DNA of 64,000 nt from Bifidobacterium callimiconis (GCF_003952005.1 NZ_QXGJ01000001.1:310001-374000); one strand, 5' to 3'. Positions 8,324-17,787 are shown, counted from the first letter of the stretch. The notes: a model not told the origin generated them from the sequence alone. Made by a program: numbers and translations.

Positions 8324-8713
8324 ATGTTGACAGCGGCTTGCGTGTTCGCGATTCTGGCGGGACTGCTTCATGTGCTGATCTTCGTTCTGGAATCGTTTCG
8401 GTGGACCGAGCCGAAGACGATGACGACCTTCTCCATCCCTTCGCTGCAGGAGGCGGAGGCGACCAAGGAGATGGCCTACAATCAGGGCTTTTACAATCTG
8501 TTTCTCGGTACCATGGCTCTGGTCGGCGCGGGTCTTACCTTGTGCGGGCGGCATGTCGCCGGCGTGACGCTGATGATCGCCGGCACTGCGTCCATGGCGC
8601 TCGCCGCCCTGGTCCTGTTCACCGGCAGTCCCGACAAGCGCGGCGCGGCCCTCAAGCAGTTCGCGTTCCCGGCTATCACCCTGCTGCTCCTGTTGCTTTT
8701 TGCTATTCTTTAG
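8324..8713 (+). CDS. DUF1304-family membrane protein
   Basis: The protein has 129 residues and four hydrophobic segments (about 2-20, 56-74, 78-97 and 110-127). The N-terminal pattern LAGLLHVLIFVLESFRW matches the conserved start of DUF1304 proteins, small bacterial membrane proteins without known function. AGGGAGG lies 9 bases before the ATG; a TTG directly before it is possible but less likely. It converges with the lactate dehydrogenase gene. Confidence 0.8.
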   Translation: MLTAACVFAILAGLLHVLIFVLESFRWTEPKTMTTFSIPSLQEAEATKEMAYNQGFYNLFLGTMALVGAGLTLCGRHVAGVTLMIAGTASMALAALVLFTGSPDKRGAALKQFAFPAITLLLLLLFAIL

Positions 8714-8783
8714 CACCGATCGTTTTTAATTTATTCACTGAACGAAATCGTCTGCAGCGGTATACGACACGCACCTCGCCCAT

Positions 8784-9749
8784 TCACAACCGATCGGCGA
8801 TGAGCTCACAGTGTTCGCGGACCACGGCGGCGGATGCGTGGAATCGCGACAGTTCGTCCTCATTGAGGTGCAGGTCCACGAAGTCCCCAACGCCATTGCC
8901 GTCAAGTGCGGCCGGCAGTGACAGAAACACATCGTGCTCGTCGTACTCATATTCCCCATCGACCAGTGTCGAAACGGAGACGACGCTGCGCTCGTTCCAC
9001 AGGATCGTACGCACCAGTCCGGCGATGGTGGCCGCAATGCCGTAGCTCGTGCCGCCGCGCAATCCCTTGATGTCGAGTCCACGCCGTCGGGTCGACTCCT
9101 CGATGCCGGCGAGCGTGACGCCGGGATATCGGGACCGGTTGTCCTCAAGATACTGCGCGAAGGACTTGCCGATGAACGAGACCGTGGACCAAGGCACGAA
9201 CTGGGAATCGCCGTGCTCCCCGATCACATAGCCGGAGACGAGACGCGGATCAAGATGGGTCAGCTCACCGATGAGCGTCTTCATGCGCGCTGTGTCAAGT
9301 GCGGCGCCCGAACCAAGCACCTGCTCACGAGGCAATCCCGTTCGCTTCCACGCAAACCAGCTGAGCACATCAACCGGATTCGACACCATGAGGAGAATGC
9401 CGTCGAATCCCGAATCCGCGATATGCCGCAGAATCGGGTCGACGATGTCGATGGCGGCACCAAGCTCCTGCATGCGCGTCTCCCCCGGCTTCGGCTTGGG
9501 ACCGGCGGTCACGATCACCACGTCGGCGCGTCGGCAATCGGCCCAGTCACCAGGACGAATCGTCACGAACCGGCCAAGAAACTCCAAACCGTCGGCCAAA
9601 TCCATGGCCAGTCCCTTCGCCTTGTCCGGATTATGGTTGATCAGCACCAGTTCGTTGCACAGTCCCTGCTGCACGATGGCGCTCGCCACCGCCGACCCGA
9701 CGCTACCCGTACCGATGACGACAACACGGCTTCTGTTCGATGTGACCAT
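8784..9749 (-). CDS. ldh1: L-lactate/malate dehydrogenase family protein, Ldh1-like paralogue
   Basis: The protein has 321 residues. The family reduces pyruvate with NADH and is found in the cytoplasm. Seen: the Rossmann loop VVVIGTGSVGSAV at residues 9-21, SNPVDVLSW, and the catalytic His180 in IGEHGDSQ. The mobile loop reads GPKPKPGETR, with Pro86 where classical lactate dehydrogenases have the specificity Gln and malate dehydrogenases have Arg. The sequence recalls the first L-Ldh paralogue of B. longum rather than the main, fructose-bisphosphate-activated enzyme; this is from memory. A frame open to 10448 is rejected because GAGG precedes the ATG at 9749. It is divergent from the DJ-1 gene. 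Confidence 0.82.
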   Translation of the reverse strand: MVTSNRSRVVVIGTGSVGSAVASAIVQQGLCNELVLINHNPDKAKGLAMDLADGLEFLGRFVTIRPGDWADCRRADVVIVTAGPKPKPGETRMQELGAAIDIVDPILRHIADSGFDGILLMVSNPVDVLSWFAWKRTGLPREQVLGSGAALDTARMKTLIGELTHLDPRLVSGYVIGEHGDSQFVPWSTVSFIGKSFAQYLEDNRSRYPGVTLAGIEESTRRRGLDIKGLRGGTSYGIAATIAGLVRTILWNERSVVSVSTLVDGEYEYDEHDVFLSLPAALDGNGVGDFVDLHLNEDELSRFHASAAVVREHCELIADRL

Positions 9750-9860
9750 GATCGTTCCTCTTTTATGCGACAAATCACCTATCTGCAAACGGAACACAGA
9801 ATACGCCATGCACGCGCATAATGGATACGGGAATTCAACCCAATCAAGGAGGAACGAATC

Positions 9861-10412
9861 ATGGCCATTGAAAACGCCAAGGCGCTGATCATCGTGAACA
9901 ACTGGGGCATCGAGGAGACCGAGCTGACCCGTCCGCTGCGTGATCTCAAGGCCGCCGGTGCGCAGGTGACGCTCGCCGCCACCACGCTCGACAAGTGCGA
10001 AACCGTACAGCATGACCGTTACGAGGGCGAGACACTTACTCCGGATGCCAAGCTGTCTGACGTGCAGGCGGCCGACTACGATCTGCTGGTCGTGCCCGGC
10101 GGCACCTGCAACGTGGATCGTATCCGCGTGAATGAGGACGCGATCACGCTTGCGCAGGAGTTCGCCCACGAGGGCAAGCCGATCGCCGCGATCTGCCATG
10201 GCGCCTGGCTGCTGGTCAACGCCGGTCTGATCGACGGCAAGACCGCCTCCCCCTGCCGTTACATCGCCGCCGATATCGAGAACGCCGGCGGTCACTACGT
10301 CGACAGCCAGCTGACCGTGGACGATGAGAACGGCTGGCGTCTGATCACGTCCCGCAAGCCCGACGATCTGGACTACTTCGTCGGCGCGATCAAGGACACG
10401 CTCGCGGCCTGA
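9861..10412 (+). CDS. DJ-1/PfpI-family protein (YhbO-like)
   Basis: The 183-residue length matches PfpI/YhbO-type proteins. The fold carries a nucleophilic Cys in the elbow PIAAICHGAWLLV and a partner Glu near the N-terminus (IEETELTRPL). PGGTCNVDRI is the conserved glycine-rich loop. Family members are described as cytoplasmic glyoxalase, deglycase or stress-protective enzymes; the true reaction is debated. AAGGAGGAACGAATC precedes the ATG, a strong ribosome binding site. It stands alone, divergent from ldh1, with about 110 bases between the two starts. Confidence 0.85.
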   Translation: MAIENAKALIIVNNWGIEETELTRPLRDLKAAGAQVTLAATTLDKCETVQHDRYEGETLTPDAKLSDVQAADYDLLVVPGGTCNVDRIRVNEDAITLAQEFAHEGKPIAAICHGAWLLVNAGLIDGKTASPCRYIAADIENAGGHYVDSQLTVDDENGWRLITSRKPDDLDYFVGAIKDTLAA

Positions 10413-10482
10413 TTCCGGTTCACGACAATAGACACGACAATCGCGCACATCCGCATACCGTCACCGGCCTCCCATCGGACCG

Positions 10483-11427
10483 TCAGGTGACGGGGGTATG
10501 AGCCAATACCTCGTCGGCACTATCGGCGTTCGACAGCAGCATGTCGACGGCAAGCCCGGCGAGGTACTTCGCCATCGGCGACAGCTCCCAGTTCTTACGG
10601 GTCACCAGCGCGAACGTGTCATAGATCGGTTCGGCAAGCGACGTGGTGTACACGTTATCGGGGAACCCGTCCGTTCCCACCACGGCACGCGGCAGAATCG
10701 TGTCGCCAAGGCCCAGAGACACCAAAGATATCGCGGCATCCACCGATTCGATTTCGATCATCGGATCCAACGTCACGCCGTGCATCTGCGCCTGCTGGGC
10801 GAGCTGCCGGCGTGAAGGGTCCCGCCAACCGTGGTGGGCGTCGTACAGGATCAGCGGCTCGTCGCCGATCTTCTCCACGGACATCGGCTTTTCGCAGCGT
10901 TCCGGCTTGGAACTGGCCCAGAGGATCTCCTGACGCATCAGGGGGGTAATGGCGAGACCGTCGGTGGGGATGGGCAGACACAGCAGTCCGGCCTCCAGTT
11001 CGCCGTCCCGAACCGCATCGGCGACCTCGAACGAATTCTGTCCCACCAATCGCAGGTGCACGTTCGGATGCGCCTCGCTGAACACGGACGCCAGATCGGA
11101 CAGTCCGTAGTAGCCGGCGTTGCGCAGAATGCCGAACGACACCGTTCCCCCACGGCCCGTAAGCAGCGCATTCAACGCGGTGTCGGCACCCAACGCGCCA
11201 TCCATGAGGCGTTTGGCCCATGGCAGCAACGTACGCCCAGCGGTGGTGAGCACCAGTCGTCGCCCGCCACGCACGAACAGCTGCAGACCGTAGTTGGCCT
11301 CGATACGGCGCACCAGTTCCGACACGGTCGGCTGGGTCATGCCCATGTATTCGGCCGCGGCGGTGAACGATCCCAGGGTGGCAGCGTAGTAGAACGCCTG
11401 AATCTGCGTCAATGTCATGGCAAACAT
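10483..11427 (-). CDS. LysR-family transcriptional regulator
   Basis: The protein has 314 residues, normal for the family. The winged helix-turn-helix is at the N-terminus (LTQIQAFYYAATLGSFTAAAEYMGMTQPTVSELVRRIE), followed by the effector-binding domain (GTVSFGILRNAGYY and the HPNVHLRLVGQ region). The open frame runs to 11598, but homology begins at MTLTQIQ; I chose the ATG at 11427, with 11418 as an alternative. No clear ribosome binding site precedes either. It is divergent from aspA with a T-N11-A type palindrome between, so it likely controls aspA and its own gene in response to a metabolite. Confidence 0.82.
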   Translation of the reverse strand: MFAMTLTQIQAFYYAATLGSFTAAAEYMGMTQPTVSELVRRIEANYGLQLFVRGGRRLVLTTAGRTLLPWAKRLMDGALGADTALNALLTGRGGTVSFGILRNAGYYGLSDLASVFSEAHPNVHLRLVGQNSFEVADAVRDGELEAGLLCLPIPTDGLAITPLMRQEILWASSKPERCEKPMSVEKIGDEPLILYDAHHGWRDPSRRQLAQQAQMHGVTLDPMIEIESVDAAISLVSLGLGDTILPRAVVGTDGFPDNVYTTSLAEPIYDTFALVTRKNWELSPMAKYLAGLAVDMLLSNADSADEVLAHTPVT

Positions 11428-11772
11428 GGTGAAACGCCAGTGATGCGAAACGGTATCGCGAATATGTTCGGCATGTAAATCCGGGTAATAATCGAACGGT
11501 TTCACGGCATGACCACTCCCCTGCCGCCTTCCATATGATATCGCCGTCATTCCGCATGACATCCGTGTATTTGCAACGGTTTCGGCACGCCAAAACATTC
11601 ACACGACCTCACAGCCATAGCGTTTTCCTATGGGAAATCAAGGAATCGGTGCTCTTGTACGGGATGTCGTGCCCGCGTATGGTCTGATGGCATCGAAGCC
11701 CACCGGCAACGATGACATCCCACAATCATCACCAACACCCGGCACGACCGGGAGTACAGGGAGGAATACCAA
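11428..11772. other. Divergent LysR-aspA intergenic region
   Basis: These 345 bases hold the palindrome at 11615-11633 and, at the right end, CAGGGAGG as the aspA ribosome binding site. I see no other gene. Upstream in-frame extensions of the LysR ORF fill part of it but do not look like protein of the family. Confidence 0.6.
11615..11633. promoter_or_regulatory. LysR-type operator palindrome (T-N11-A)
   Basis: CCATAG-CGTTTTC-CTATGG is a perfect 6-base inverted repeat with a 7-base spacer. Within it T-N11-A fits the LysR consensus exactly. It lies 140 bases before aspA and 188 bases before the LysR start. Confidence 0.65.
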
Positions 11773-13215
11773 ATGACCGCTGCGATCCTGACCGACACGG
11801 TACGCATGAACAACAACGACGGCACCACCCGCATCGAGAAGGACTGCATCGGCACACTGCCGGTTCCCGCAAACGTCTACTGGGGCATCCACACGCAGCG
11901 AGCCATCGAAAACTTCCCGATCTCCGGCGTGCCCGTCAGCCATCACCCGGAACTGATCCGCGCCTACGCGCTCGTCAAGCAGGCCTGCGCCCAGGCGAAC
12001 GTGACACTGGGCGGCATCACCCGCAAGCAAGGTGCGCTGATCGAACGCGCATGCAAGGACGTGTACGACGGTATGCTTGACGACCAGTTCCCGGTCGATG
12101 TGCTGCAAGGCGGTGCCGGCACAAGCACGAACATGAACATGAACGAGGTGATCGCCAACCGTGCGCTGGAATTCGGCGGCTACGAACGCGGCGAATACAC
12201 GGTCATCCATCCGAATGATACGGTGAACAAGTCCCAGTCGACGAACGACACGTATCCGGCGGCCGTGCGCCTGTCCCTGATCTTCGCGTTGCGCACGCTG
12301 ATCCGCAGCGTCGATGCGCTGTCCATGTCGTTCTTGGCACTGTCCCGCCGCACCGCCGACGTGGTCAAGCTCGGTCGCACCCAGCTGCAGGACGCGGTGC
12401 CCATGACGTTCGGTCAGGAGTTCGGCGCGTTCCACACCACGATCGCCAGCGATTCCCGCAGGCTTTCCGACATGATCGATCGTCTCGCGGTGGTGAACCT
12501 CGGTGGCACCGCCATCGGCACGGGCATCTGCGCGGACGCGCGGTTCCGCAGCATCGTCACCGAACGTCTGCGCGCGGTGTCCGGCATTTCCGTGACGTCC
12601 GCCGATGATGCGATCGCGGCGACCAGCGATATGGCCGATTTCGTCGACACCTCGTCCGCGGTGAAGCGGCTGGCCGTGCACCTGGGCAAGATCGCCAACG
12701 ACATTCGTCTGCTCACGTCCGGACCGCAGGCCGGTCTGGTGGAGATCCATATTCCGGCGCGTCAGGCCGGTTCGTCGATCATGCCGGGCAAAATCAACCC
12801 GGTGATTCCGGAAAGCGTGAACCAGAGCGTGTTCACCGTGATGGGCATGGACACCACGATCGCGTTCGCCGCCGAGGCCGGTCAGCTGCAGCTCAACGCG
12901 TTCGAGCCGGTGATCGCGCATTCGCTGCTCGACGGCATGCTGATCCTCGCCCACGCCATGGATACACTGCGCACCAACTGCGTGGACGGCATCACCGTCA
13001 ATGCGAGGATCGGACTCGAACGCGCAGAGAACAGCGCTTCGCTGGCCACGTCGCTCAACGGCTACGTGGGATATGAGGAGGCGGTGCGACTCGCGCACAA
13101 GGCGCTGGCCGAAGGGCGCAGCGTGCACGACGTGGCCGTGGACGAAGGCAGGATCCGCAAGGAGATTCTGGACGATGTGCTCGACCCGCTGAAGCTGACC
13201 CGTCTGGGCCGCTGA
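11773..13215 (+). CDS. aspA: Aspartate ammonia-lyase (aspartase), fumarase/aspartase superfamily
   Basis: The 480-residue length fits aspartase, which converts L-aspartate to fumarate and ammonia in the cytoplasm. The N-terminus TRIEKDCIGTLPVPANVYWG and IHTQRAIENFPISG is the aspartase rather than the class II fumarase form. The Asn-rich GGAGTSTNMNMNEVIANRA stretch, NKSQSTNDTYP, and the flexible-loop signature GSSIMPGKINPVIPE (residues about 336-350, with the catalytic Ser) are intact. An N-terminal extension of about 15 residues precedes the homologous part. AGGGAGG precedes the ATG. Control by the divergent LysR protein is inferred. A fumarase role cannot be fully ruled out. Confidence 0.85.
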   Translation: MTAAILTDTVRMNNNDGTTRIEKDCIGTLPVPANVYWGIHTQRAIENFPISGVPVSHHPELIRAYALVKQACAQANVTLGGITRKQGALIERACKDVYDGMLDDQFPVDVLQGGAGTSTNMNMNEVIANRALEFGGYERGEYTVIHPNDTVNKSQSTNDTYPAAVRLSLIFALRTLIRSVDALSMSFLALSRRTADVVKLGRTQLQDAVPMTFGQEFGAFHTTIASDSRRLSDMIDRLAVVNLGGTAIGTGICADARFRSIVTERLRAVSGISVTSADDAIAATSDMADFVDTSSAVKRLAVHLGKIANDIRLLTSGPQAGLVEIHIPARQAGSSIMPGKINPVIPESVNQSVFTVMGMDTTIAFAAEAGQLQLNAFEPVIAHSLLDGMLILAHAMDTLRTNCVDGITVNARIGLERAENSASLATSLNGYVGYEEAVRLAHKALAEGRSVHDVAVDEGRIRKEILDDVLDPLKLTRLGR

Positions 13216-13235
13216 CGAGTACGGCGTGTCGTTGC

Positions 13236-14150
13236 TCAGCCGATACGGAAGGTCCAGGGATCGGTGCTGGTCTCGGACAGTGCGATTTCCACGTCCGCGC
13301 CGGTCGTTTCCCTGATCGCGGCCGTGACGTCCGGCACCAGATAGTGGAACAGCGAGCGCTCGATGGCCGAATGCGGCGTGTTGATCAGGGCGGGACGGGG
13401 TACGCGCTCCCCCGTCCTGCCCTGTCCGACGGCGAATCCCTGTTCGCGCAGCTCCGCCTCGTACAGCGCCTGCTGCCAGGCGTCGGTGGCGGGGTGATGG
13501 CGCAGATCGCTGGTGATGTACACATCGGCGCCGCTGGCACGGACCTCGTCGAACATCGAGTCGCCGGAACCGGGCAGCGTGGCGACGGTACGGACCAGCT
13601 GGTCGGGGTCGCCCGCCACCTGAATGCCGAGTTCCGTGTGCGGTAGCAGCTCGGCCACGTGTTCCGTGAGCGCGCGCAACGTGACCGGCTCAGGCAGTTC
13701 GCCGATGCGGCCGAGTCCGACCGGGTGTTCGCTGGTCGGGTCGGTGATGGGTTCGAGTGGACGCTGGTTGATCAGTCCGAGTCGGTCGGCGAAGGCGTGG
13801 GCGGTGCCGCGGTGGGCGGAGTCGGCGTTGGTGTGTCCCACCCAGAGTCCGCAGTGGTTGGCGATCAGCGTGTTGACGATGTCGCCACGGAATCCGAGTC
13901 CGGAGATTTGATGTACTGATCGGAAAAACAGCGGATGGTGGGTGATGAGCAGGTCGGCGCCATAGGCCACGGCTTCGGCCACGATCTCATGGGTGGGGTC
14001 GACCGCGCAGTAGATGCGTCGGACCGGTCGGGCGAGGTCGCCCACGATCAGGCCGGGCTCGTCCCAGCTTTCCGCGTAACGCAGCGGGTACAGCGTCTCA
14101 AGTACGTCGATGACCTGCTTGAGGGTGGGAGGCGTGATCGGTTCGGTCAT
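13236..14150 (-). CDS. Nif3-like dinuclear metal centre hexameric protein
   Basis: The protein has 304 residues. Nif3-like proteins form toroidal hexamers with a two-metal site; a GTP cyclohydrolase I type 2 label is often used but the function is unsettled. Metal ligands appear in YGADLLITHHPLFFR and GLWVGHTNADSA (His pair and Asp), and in the C-terminal stretch the expected HxxxE is replaced by a less clear pattern (INTPHSAIERSLFHYLV). AAAGGGG precedes the ATG. It lies 29 bases after polA on the same strand, so it is probably the last gene of pdtaR-polA-nif3, an arrangement common in actinobacteria. Confidence 0.85.
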   Translation of the reverse strand: MTEPITPPTLKQVIDVLETLYPLRYAESWDEPGLIVGDLARPVRRIYCAVDPTHEIVAEAVAYGADLLITHHPLFFRSVHQISGLGFRGDIVNTLIANHCGLWVGHTNADSAHRGTAHAFADRLGLINQRPLEPITDPTSEHPVGLGRIGELPEPVTLRALTEHVAELLPHTELGIQVAGDPDQLVRTVATLPGSGDSMFDEVRASGADVYITSDLRHHPATDAWQQALYEAELREQGFAVGQGRTGERVPRPALINTPHSAIERSLFHYLVPDVTAAIRETTGADVEIALSETSTDPWTFRIG

Positions 14151-14179
14151 TTCGACCCCTTTCCGAAGGATGGTTGCGT

Positions 14180-17038
14180 TCAGTGTGCGGCGAGCTGCCA
14201 GTCGTCGCCGATGCCGGTGGAGACGTCGAGCGGCACTTCGAGGTGCACGGCGTTCTCCATGGCGTCACGGATCAGTTCGGTGGCCGTGTCGGCTTCGTTC
14301 GGTGCGATCTCCACGACGAGTTCGTCGTGGATCTGCAGAATGATGCGGCTGGACAAACCGTGGTCATGCAGGGCGTCGGCGGCACGGATCATGGCGATTT
14401 TCATGATGTCGGCGGCGGTTCCCTGAATCGGCGCGTTGAGCGCGGCACGTTCGGCCGCATCGCGTACGCGACGGTTCGTGGACTTGAGCCCGGGGAAGTA
14501 CCGGCGACGGCCGAACATGGTTTCGGTGTAGCCGTTGCGTTTGGCTTCGGATACCAAGGACTCCAGGTAATCGTGCACCTTGCCGAACGTGGCGAAGTAC
14601 TTGTCCTTGAGCACGTCCGCTTCGGCGGGCGATATCTTGAGCTGCTGGGCGAGGCCGTAGGTGCTCAATCCGTATGCGAGGCCATAGCTCATCGCCTTGA
14701 CGTGGGAGCGCTGGTCGCCGGTGATCTTGTCCACCGGAATCTGGTAGACAAGCGAGGCCACGTACCGATGGAAGTCGGCGCCGGAACGGAACGCCTCGAT
14801 CAGCGCCTCGTCTCCGGACAGGTGCGCCATGATGCGTAGCTCCACCTGCGAATAGTCGCAGCTCATCAACGACACGAATCCCTCTCCCGGCACGAACGCG
14901 CCACGGATCTCGCGACCGGCGGCGTTGCGATTGGGGATGTTCTGCAGATTCGGCGCGGCGGAGCTCAGTCGTCCGGTGGCGGCCACGGTCTGTTCGAACG
15001 TGGTGTGGATGCGACCGTCGTCATGATTGACCTCGTCGAGCAGGCTCTGCACGATCTGCTTGAGTTTGTTGGTCTCGCGATGCCGCAGCAGCGCCACGAG
15101 GAACGAGCTGGCGCGCTCGTTGTTCACGTTGCGCACGGCCATTTCCTGCAGGGCGGCCGCGTCGGTGGTGTATCCGCCGGATTTGGTCTTTCGCGTGCCG
15201 CGCAGCTGCATGTCGTCGAACAGCACCGCCTGCAGCTGCTTGGGACTCTGCAGGTTGATGCGTTTGCCGGCCGCATCCCATGCCTGCTCCTGGGCGTCGC
15301 GCGCCTCGGTGGCGAATCGGTCACGCATGGCGATCAGTCGGCCTTCGTCCACGGCCGCGCCGATCGATTCCATGCCGAAGAGCACTTCCGATACCGGCAG
15401 TTCGATGGTGTGCAGCAGCGAATACTGTTGCCGGGCCACGACCTTGGGTGCCAGATCATGGGCGAGCGCCCGCACGGCGGCGATGTGGCGGATCACGGAC
15501 TTCGGCTTGATGGCATCGGATTCGTCGTCGATGTCGAGGGCCAGTTCGCCCTGGGCAGGCTCGTCGTCCTCCTCGATCGGCAGGTCGAGGAAGTGCGCGG
15601 CCGCGGCATCCAGCGAATCGGGATGGTAGTCGGATTCCACCAGGTATCCGGCAAGTTGGGTATCGAACCACGGTCGGGGAACGTGAACACCGATGGTGGC
15701 AAACAGGTGCGATTGTTCCTTGAGACCGTGCAGCACGCATGCTCCCGCGCGCGCGTCCAGCAGCTGCTGTAGTGCGGTGTGGCATGCACTCGCCTCTGCG
15801 GCGGACAGCATCACGGCATGGTTGTCGGGTCCCAGAAGCGCGATCGCATCCAATGTTGTGGCGCCGGGATGGACGTTGCCTTCCGCGTGAAGGATCCAGG
15901 ATGCTTCCAATGCCAGCGTGGCGTCGGTAAGTTCGCTGTCCGGAACGGTCTTCGACGTGATCGTTGCGGCGATATGCGTGTCGATCCACTGCAGCAGTGA
16001 TTCGTTGATAGCCTCGGCCGTGGCATCGTCTCCGTCGAGGGAGTCGAGGATCGGTTCCTCGAGCGTTGGCTCGTCGTCGGCGATCTCCGTGTCGGAACCG
16101 TCCTCCACAACGCCGCCGGGGAACGCCTTGAGCAGTCGCGTCTTGGTACGAGGACCGAATTCCAGTGAGGCGAAGAGCTTGTCGATTGCCGTGAGGTTCG
16201 GCGGGGACATCACCAGATCATTCATGTCGACCCCAAGATCGAGATCGCGAACCAGAGCGTTGACCTTGCGGTTGAGTTTCACCTGCTCGATGTTCTCGCG
16301 CAGGGCATCGCCCTTCTTGCCCTTGATCTCGTCGGCGTGTTCGATGATGCCGTCAAGTCCGCCGAACTGGTTGATCCATTTGGCCGCGAATCCGTCGCCC
16401 ACGCCGGGCACGCCGGGAATGTTGTCGGCGGTCTCGCCTCGCAGTGCTGCCAGATCGGGGTATTTCTGCGGACTGACCTTGTATTTCTCCTCCACGGCTT
16501 CGGGCGTCATGTGCTTGAGGTCCTTGAAGTGGTGTCCCGGATACAGCACCGTGATGCGGTCGTCGATCAGCTGGAACGCGTCACGGTCGCCGGACAGCAC
16601 CAGCGCGTCAAAGCCCGCCTTCTCCCCCATGGTGGCGAGCGTGGCGATGACGTCATCGCCTTCGTATCCGGGTTTTTCGATATAGGTCACGCCCAATGCC
16701 TTGAGCATGTCCTGAATCACGGGCAGCTGCGGCAGCAGATCCTCCGGCGCCGCATCGCGCGTGCCCTTGTATTGCGGCAGCAGATCATTACGGAACGTGC
16801 CGCCCTTGACGTCGAATGCCACGGCAACGTGGGTGGGATGTTCGTCCAGAATCACTCGCGTGAGCATGTTGGCGAAACCCCACACCGCGTTGGTGGCGAA
16901 TCCGGCGGATGTGGTGAAGTTTTCGGCCGGCAGCGCGAAGTATGCGCGGAAGGCCAGTGAGTGCCCGTCGACGACGAGCAGTCGATGTTCCGCCGTCGCC
17001 CTTTCCGTAGTGAGAGAATCGTGCGAAGACAGAACCAT
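14180..17038 (-). CDS. polA: DNA polymerase I
   Basis: The protein has 952 residues. It fills gaps and removes RNA primers during repair and lagging-strand synthesis. The N-terminal 5' nuclease spans about residues 15-310 (LVVDGHSLAFRAYFALP, ALVLSGDRDAFQLI, GVPGVGDGFAAKWI). The middle domain keeps the 3'-5' exonuclease fold in outline but lacks the first DxE metal motif, as in other actinobacterial Pol I, so proofreading is probably absent. The polymerase domain has motif A (SCDYSQVELRIMAHLSG), motif B (RSHVKAMSYGLAYGLSTYG) and motif C (ILQIHDELVVE). An acidic linker (residues about 310-350) separates the nuclease part. It starts 8 bases after pdtaR. Confidence 0.97.
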   Translation of the reverse strand: MVLSSHDSLTTERATAEHRLLVVDGHSLAFRAYFALPAENFTTSAGFATNAVWGFANMLTRVILDEHPTHVAVAFDVKGGTFRNDLLPQYKGTRDAAPEDLLPQLPVIQDMLKALGVTYIEKPGYEGDDVIATLATMGEKAGFDALVLSGDRDAFQLIDDRITVLYPGHHFKDLKHMTPEAVEEKYKVSPQKYPDLAALRGETADNIPGVPGVGDGFAAKWINQFGGLDGIIEHADEIKGKKGDALRENIEQVKLNRKVNALVRDLDLGVDMNDLVMSPPNLTAIDKLFASLEFGPRTKTRLLKAFPGGVVEDGSDTEIADDEPTLEEPILDSLDGDDATAEAINESLLQWIDTHIAATITSKTVPDSELTDATLALEASWILHAEGNVHPGATTLDAIALLGPDNHAVMLSAAEASACHTALQQLLDARAGACVLHGLKEQSHLFATIGVHVPRPWFDTQLAGYLVESDYHPDSLDAAAAHFLDLPIEEDDEPAQGELALDIDDESDAIKPKSVIRHIAAVRALAHDLAPKVVARQQYSLLHTIELPVSEVLFGMESIGAAVDEGRLIAMRDRFATEARDAQEQAWDAAGKRINLQSPKQLQAVLFDDMQLRGTRKTKSGGYTTDAAALQEMAVRNVNNERASSFLVALLRHRETNKLKQIVQSLLDEVNHDDGRIHTTFEQTVAATGRLSSAAPNLQNIPNRNAAGREIRGAFVPGEGFVSLMSCDYSQVELRIMAHLSGDEALIEAFRSGADFHRYVASLVYQIPVDKITGDQRSHVKAMSYGLAYGLSTYGLAQQLKISPAEADVLKDKYFATFGKVHDYLESLVSEAKRNGYTETMFGRRRYFPGLKSTNRRVRDAAERAALNAPIQGTAADIMKIAMIRAADALHDHGLSSRIILQIHDELVVEIAPNEADTATELIRDAMENAVHLEVPLDVSTGIGDDWQLAAH

Positions 17039-17046
17039 GGATCGAC

Positions 17047-17652
17047 TCAGCCCTGCACCTGCTCGATGACCGCGTCGGCGACTTCCTGCATGGTCAGACG
17101 ACGATCCATCGACGTCTTCTGAATCCAGCGGAACGCCTCGGACTCGGTGAGGCCCATGTTCTCCATCAGCAGGCCCTTGGCGCGATCGACGCGCTTGCGG
17201 GCCTCGAAGCGGGCCTTCATGTCGGAGACCTCGTCACGCAGGGCGTTCATCTGGTCGAAACGGCTGATGGCCACCTCGATGGACGGGAACAGCTTTTCGG
17301 GGACGAACGGCTTGACCACGTAGGCCATGGCGCCGGCGTCGGCGGCCTTCTCCACGAGGTTCTGCTGCGAGAACGCGGTGAGCATGACCACGGGGGCGAG
17401 ATTCTCCTCGGCGATCTCCTTGGCGGCCGTGATGCCGTCCTTGCCAGGCATCTTCACATCCATGACGACGACATCGGGCACCAGTTCGCGGACCAGATCC
17501 ACGGCCTCCTGGCCGCTGGCCGCCTCACCGACTACGTCATAGCCGGCGGCACGCAACGATTCGACGATATCAAGACGAATCAGGGCCTCATCCTCGGCCA
17601 CGACGACGGTGCGTCCCTTCGAATCCTCCGACAGCGCATCCATATCAGACAT
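17047..17652 (-). CDS. pdtaR: ANTAR-domain response regulator, PdtaR-like
   Basis: The protein has 201 residues: a receiver domain with the acidic pair in VVVAEDEALIRLD, phosphoacceptor Asp65 in VVVMDVKMPGKDG, and a Lys in VVKPF; then a coiled linker and a C-terminal ANTAR domain (RVDRAKGLLMENMGLTESEA and the SMDRRLTMQEVADAV helices). ANTAR proteins bind paired RNA hairpins and act as antiterminators or translation regulators. GAAAGGGACGG precedes the ATG at 17652; the longer 17679 start is less likely. The expected kinase, PdtaS, is encoded at 48300-49781, as it is also separate in mycobacteria. polA follows after 8 bases. Confidence 0.93.
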   Translation of the reverse strand: MSDMDALSEDSKGRTVVVAEDEALIRLDIVESLRAAGYDVVGEAASGQEAVDLVRELVPDVVVMDVKMPGKDGITAAKEIAEENLAPVVMLTAFSQQNLVEKAADAGAMAYVVKPFVPEKLFPSIEVAISRFDQMNALRDEVSDMKARFEARKRVDRAKGLLMENMGLTESEAFRWIQKTSMDRRLTMQEVADAVIEQVQG

Positions 17653-17787
17653 ATCCGTCCCTTTCGCGTTTGGAACCATACTGAATCACGTTACATCATC
17701 GTAACCAATTCAAATCACGCACTCTGCAACGCAATACATCCATCACGTAAACGATTGCAGGCGCGCACCAACAATCGCCAACGTCAG

